The notes beneath the pieces are model-generated. The model was not told the DNA's origin. It worked only from the letters and a program-made list of their open reading frames with translations, and did not search any database. A program made the translations under genes and the position numbers. DNA of 20,334 nt from CAZEPT01 sp964626965 (lineage in GTDB: Bacteria; Patescibacteriota; Minisyncoccia; Phycocordibacterales; UBA9973): NCBI GenBank assembly GCA_964626965.1, contig CAZVHB010000011.1, forward strand, positions 1 to 20,334, read 5' to 3'. Below are positions 19,652 through 20,334 of this stretch, one piece after another (positions within the stretch are counted from its first letter, which is position 1; each line of letters begins with the position of its first letter).

Positions 19652-19794
19652 ACCCTTATATTCCAACACGAAATTCCCATATGAAAAGATTGACAAAAAG
19701 TATATAGTATGCTAATGTATGTGTAAGAAAGAACTTTGAAAAACATTGGGATACCTCTTTCATAGACTAATTTGTTTTGGTCTATGAAAGAGGT
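19647..19794 (+). promoter_or_regulatory. Promoter-leader module B, with 15-bp hairpin
   Basis: TTGACA (19690-19695), a 17-base spacer and TAATGT (19713-19718, preceded by TGC) repeat the promoter of module A. The conserved block ends at 19743. A perfect 15-bp inverted repeat follows (19753-19767 with 19780-19794, 12-base loop). Its sequence is unrelated to the hairpin of module A, although its size and position are alike. The gene starts at 19826. Confidence 0.82.
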
Positions 19795-19825
19795 TACCTC
19801 AATAATCATAAAAAAAATCAAAAAA

Positions 19826-20334
19826 ATGGAAATTTTATCAAACTCCTTGCTGATTCTCATCATCGCAATGCCCTTAATCCTCGTAATTATTTTTTCTTTC
19901 TTGTTCAGAACTGTCGTACCAACAAACATGGTGCATATCGTTCAATCAGGGAAAAAGACCACTTCTTACGGAACTGGCCAAGATGCTGGAAACGTTTATT
20001 ATCGGTGGCCAAGCTGGATCCCAATTTTAGGTGTCACAAGTATTCACCTTCCGGTTAGTAACTTTGATCAAAGTTTTAAAGATTATGAAGCTTATGACAA
20101 AGATCGTGTTCCTTTTATGTTGGATATAACTGCATTCTTCAGAATCGCAGACACCAACAAGGCTGCCGAAAGGGTTTCGACCATAGATGAGCTGAAAGCT
20201 CAGCTTAAGGCCATAATTCAGGGCGCCGTGAGAAAGATTCTTGCTTCGCACGACATCAACAGTATCATGACTGACCGGGCCACATTCGGTAATCAATTTA
20301 CCGAAGAAGTGAAGGGTGAGCTTGCAAACTGGGG
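19826..20334 (+). CDS. SPFH/Band 7 (flotillin-like) membrane protein, 3'-truncated by the window edge
   Basis: The first 169 residues of an SPFH-domain protein. One hydrophobic N-terminal segment (about 5-27, SNSLLILIIAMPLILVIIFSFLF) anchors it. The Band 7 domain follows: VPTNMVHIVQSGKK, YYRWPSWIPILGVTSIHLPVS, VPFMLDITAFFRIADTNKAAERV, LKAQLKAIIQGAVRKILASHDINSIMTDRATF. The frame is open to the last base. SPFH proteins form membrane-associated oligomeric cages or scaffolds, often acting with NfeD or protease partners. The start ATG at 19826 comes 31 bases after a strong leader hairpin. The signature is clear, but which subgroup (flotillin, stomatin or another) cannot be settled without the C-terminus. 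Confidence 0.88.
   Translation, partial: MEILSNSLLILIIAMPLILVIIFSFLFRTVVPTNMVHIVQSGKKTTSYGTGQDAGNVYYRWPSWIPILGVTSIHLPVSNFDQSFKDYEAYDKDRVPFMLDITAFFRIADTNKAAERVSTIDELKAQLKAIIQGAVRKILASHDINSIMTDRATFGNQFTEEVKGELANW

Noticed and set aside
1..20334. CRISPR array, insertion sequence or prophage
   Set aside because: No regularly spaced repeats, transposase, integrase or phage structural genes are visible.

Overview
The window is a gene-dense, AT-rich chromosomal segment that looks like a Candidate Phyla Radiation (Patescibacteria) genome, most likely a Parcubacterium. Four things suggest this. Most starts have no Shine-Dalgarno sequence, and several have a -10 box six bases before the start codon. 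FAD synthetase is reduced to a single domain. The core genes are compact and scattered. rplK is followed by a terminator rather than rplA, which fits the Parcubacteria reported to lack ribosomal protein L1. TGA is a normal stop, which argues against the lineages that read TGA as glycine. The taxonomic call is inference.

Layout. Bases 2-1993 hold the 3' part of fusA. Bases 2079-4351 hold a nucleotide-pool block: a MazG-like pyrophosphohydrolase, a thymidylate synthase-family enzyme (minus), a dCMP deaminase-type protein (plus) and dihydrofolate reductase (minus), separated by two-way terminators and short divergent promoters. Bases 4376-7126 hold a membrane-anchored DUF4015-type glycosidase-like protein, a palindromic repeat, an FAD synthetase domain and an unrecognised protein. 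Bases 7201-9946 hold glyA, a NUDT15-like Nudix hydrolase, a thymidylate kinase-like protein and dUTPase. Bases 9974-11671 hold argS. Bases 11748-12192 hold a small ORF and two terminators. Bases 12216-16610 hold a T-box leader, ileS and a CYTH protein, and a small anchored protein follows at 16623. Bases 17224-18637 hold secE-nusG-rplK. Bases 18814-20334 hold two membrane proteins, the second a truncated SPFH/flotillin-like gene, each behind a near-identical promoter module.

How the genes fit together. GlyA makes methylene-tetrahydrofolate, the TS-family enzyme uses it to modify a pyrimidine deoxynucleotide, DHFR recycles the folate, and the deaminase, dUTPase, kinase, MazG and Nudix proteins manage the pool. 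The TS-family enzyme has Asp where thymidylate synthases have the pyrimidine-reading Asn, so its substrate may be dCMP instead of dUMP.

The most striking observations are an isoleucyl-tRNA synthetase with a complete histidine-phosphatase domain inside its catalytic core, transcribed behind a T-box with a very short Stem I; the Asn-to-Asp change in the TS-family enzyme; a recurring leaderless promoter layout; and the duplicated promoter-hairpin leaders at the right end. A G-run/poly-A/C-run palindrome after rplK is probably an assembly or sequencing artefact over a terminator.
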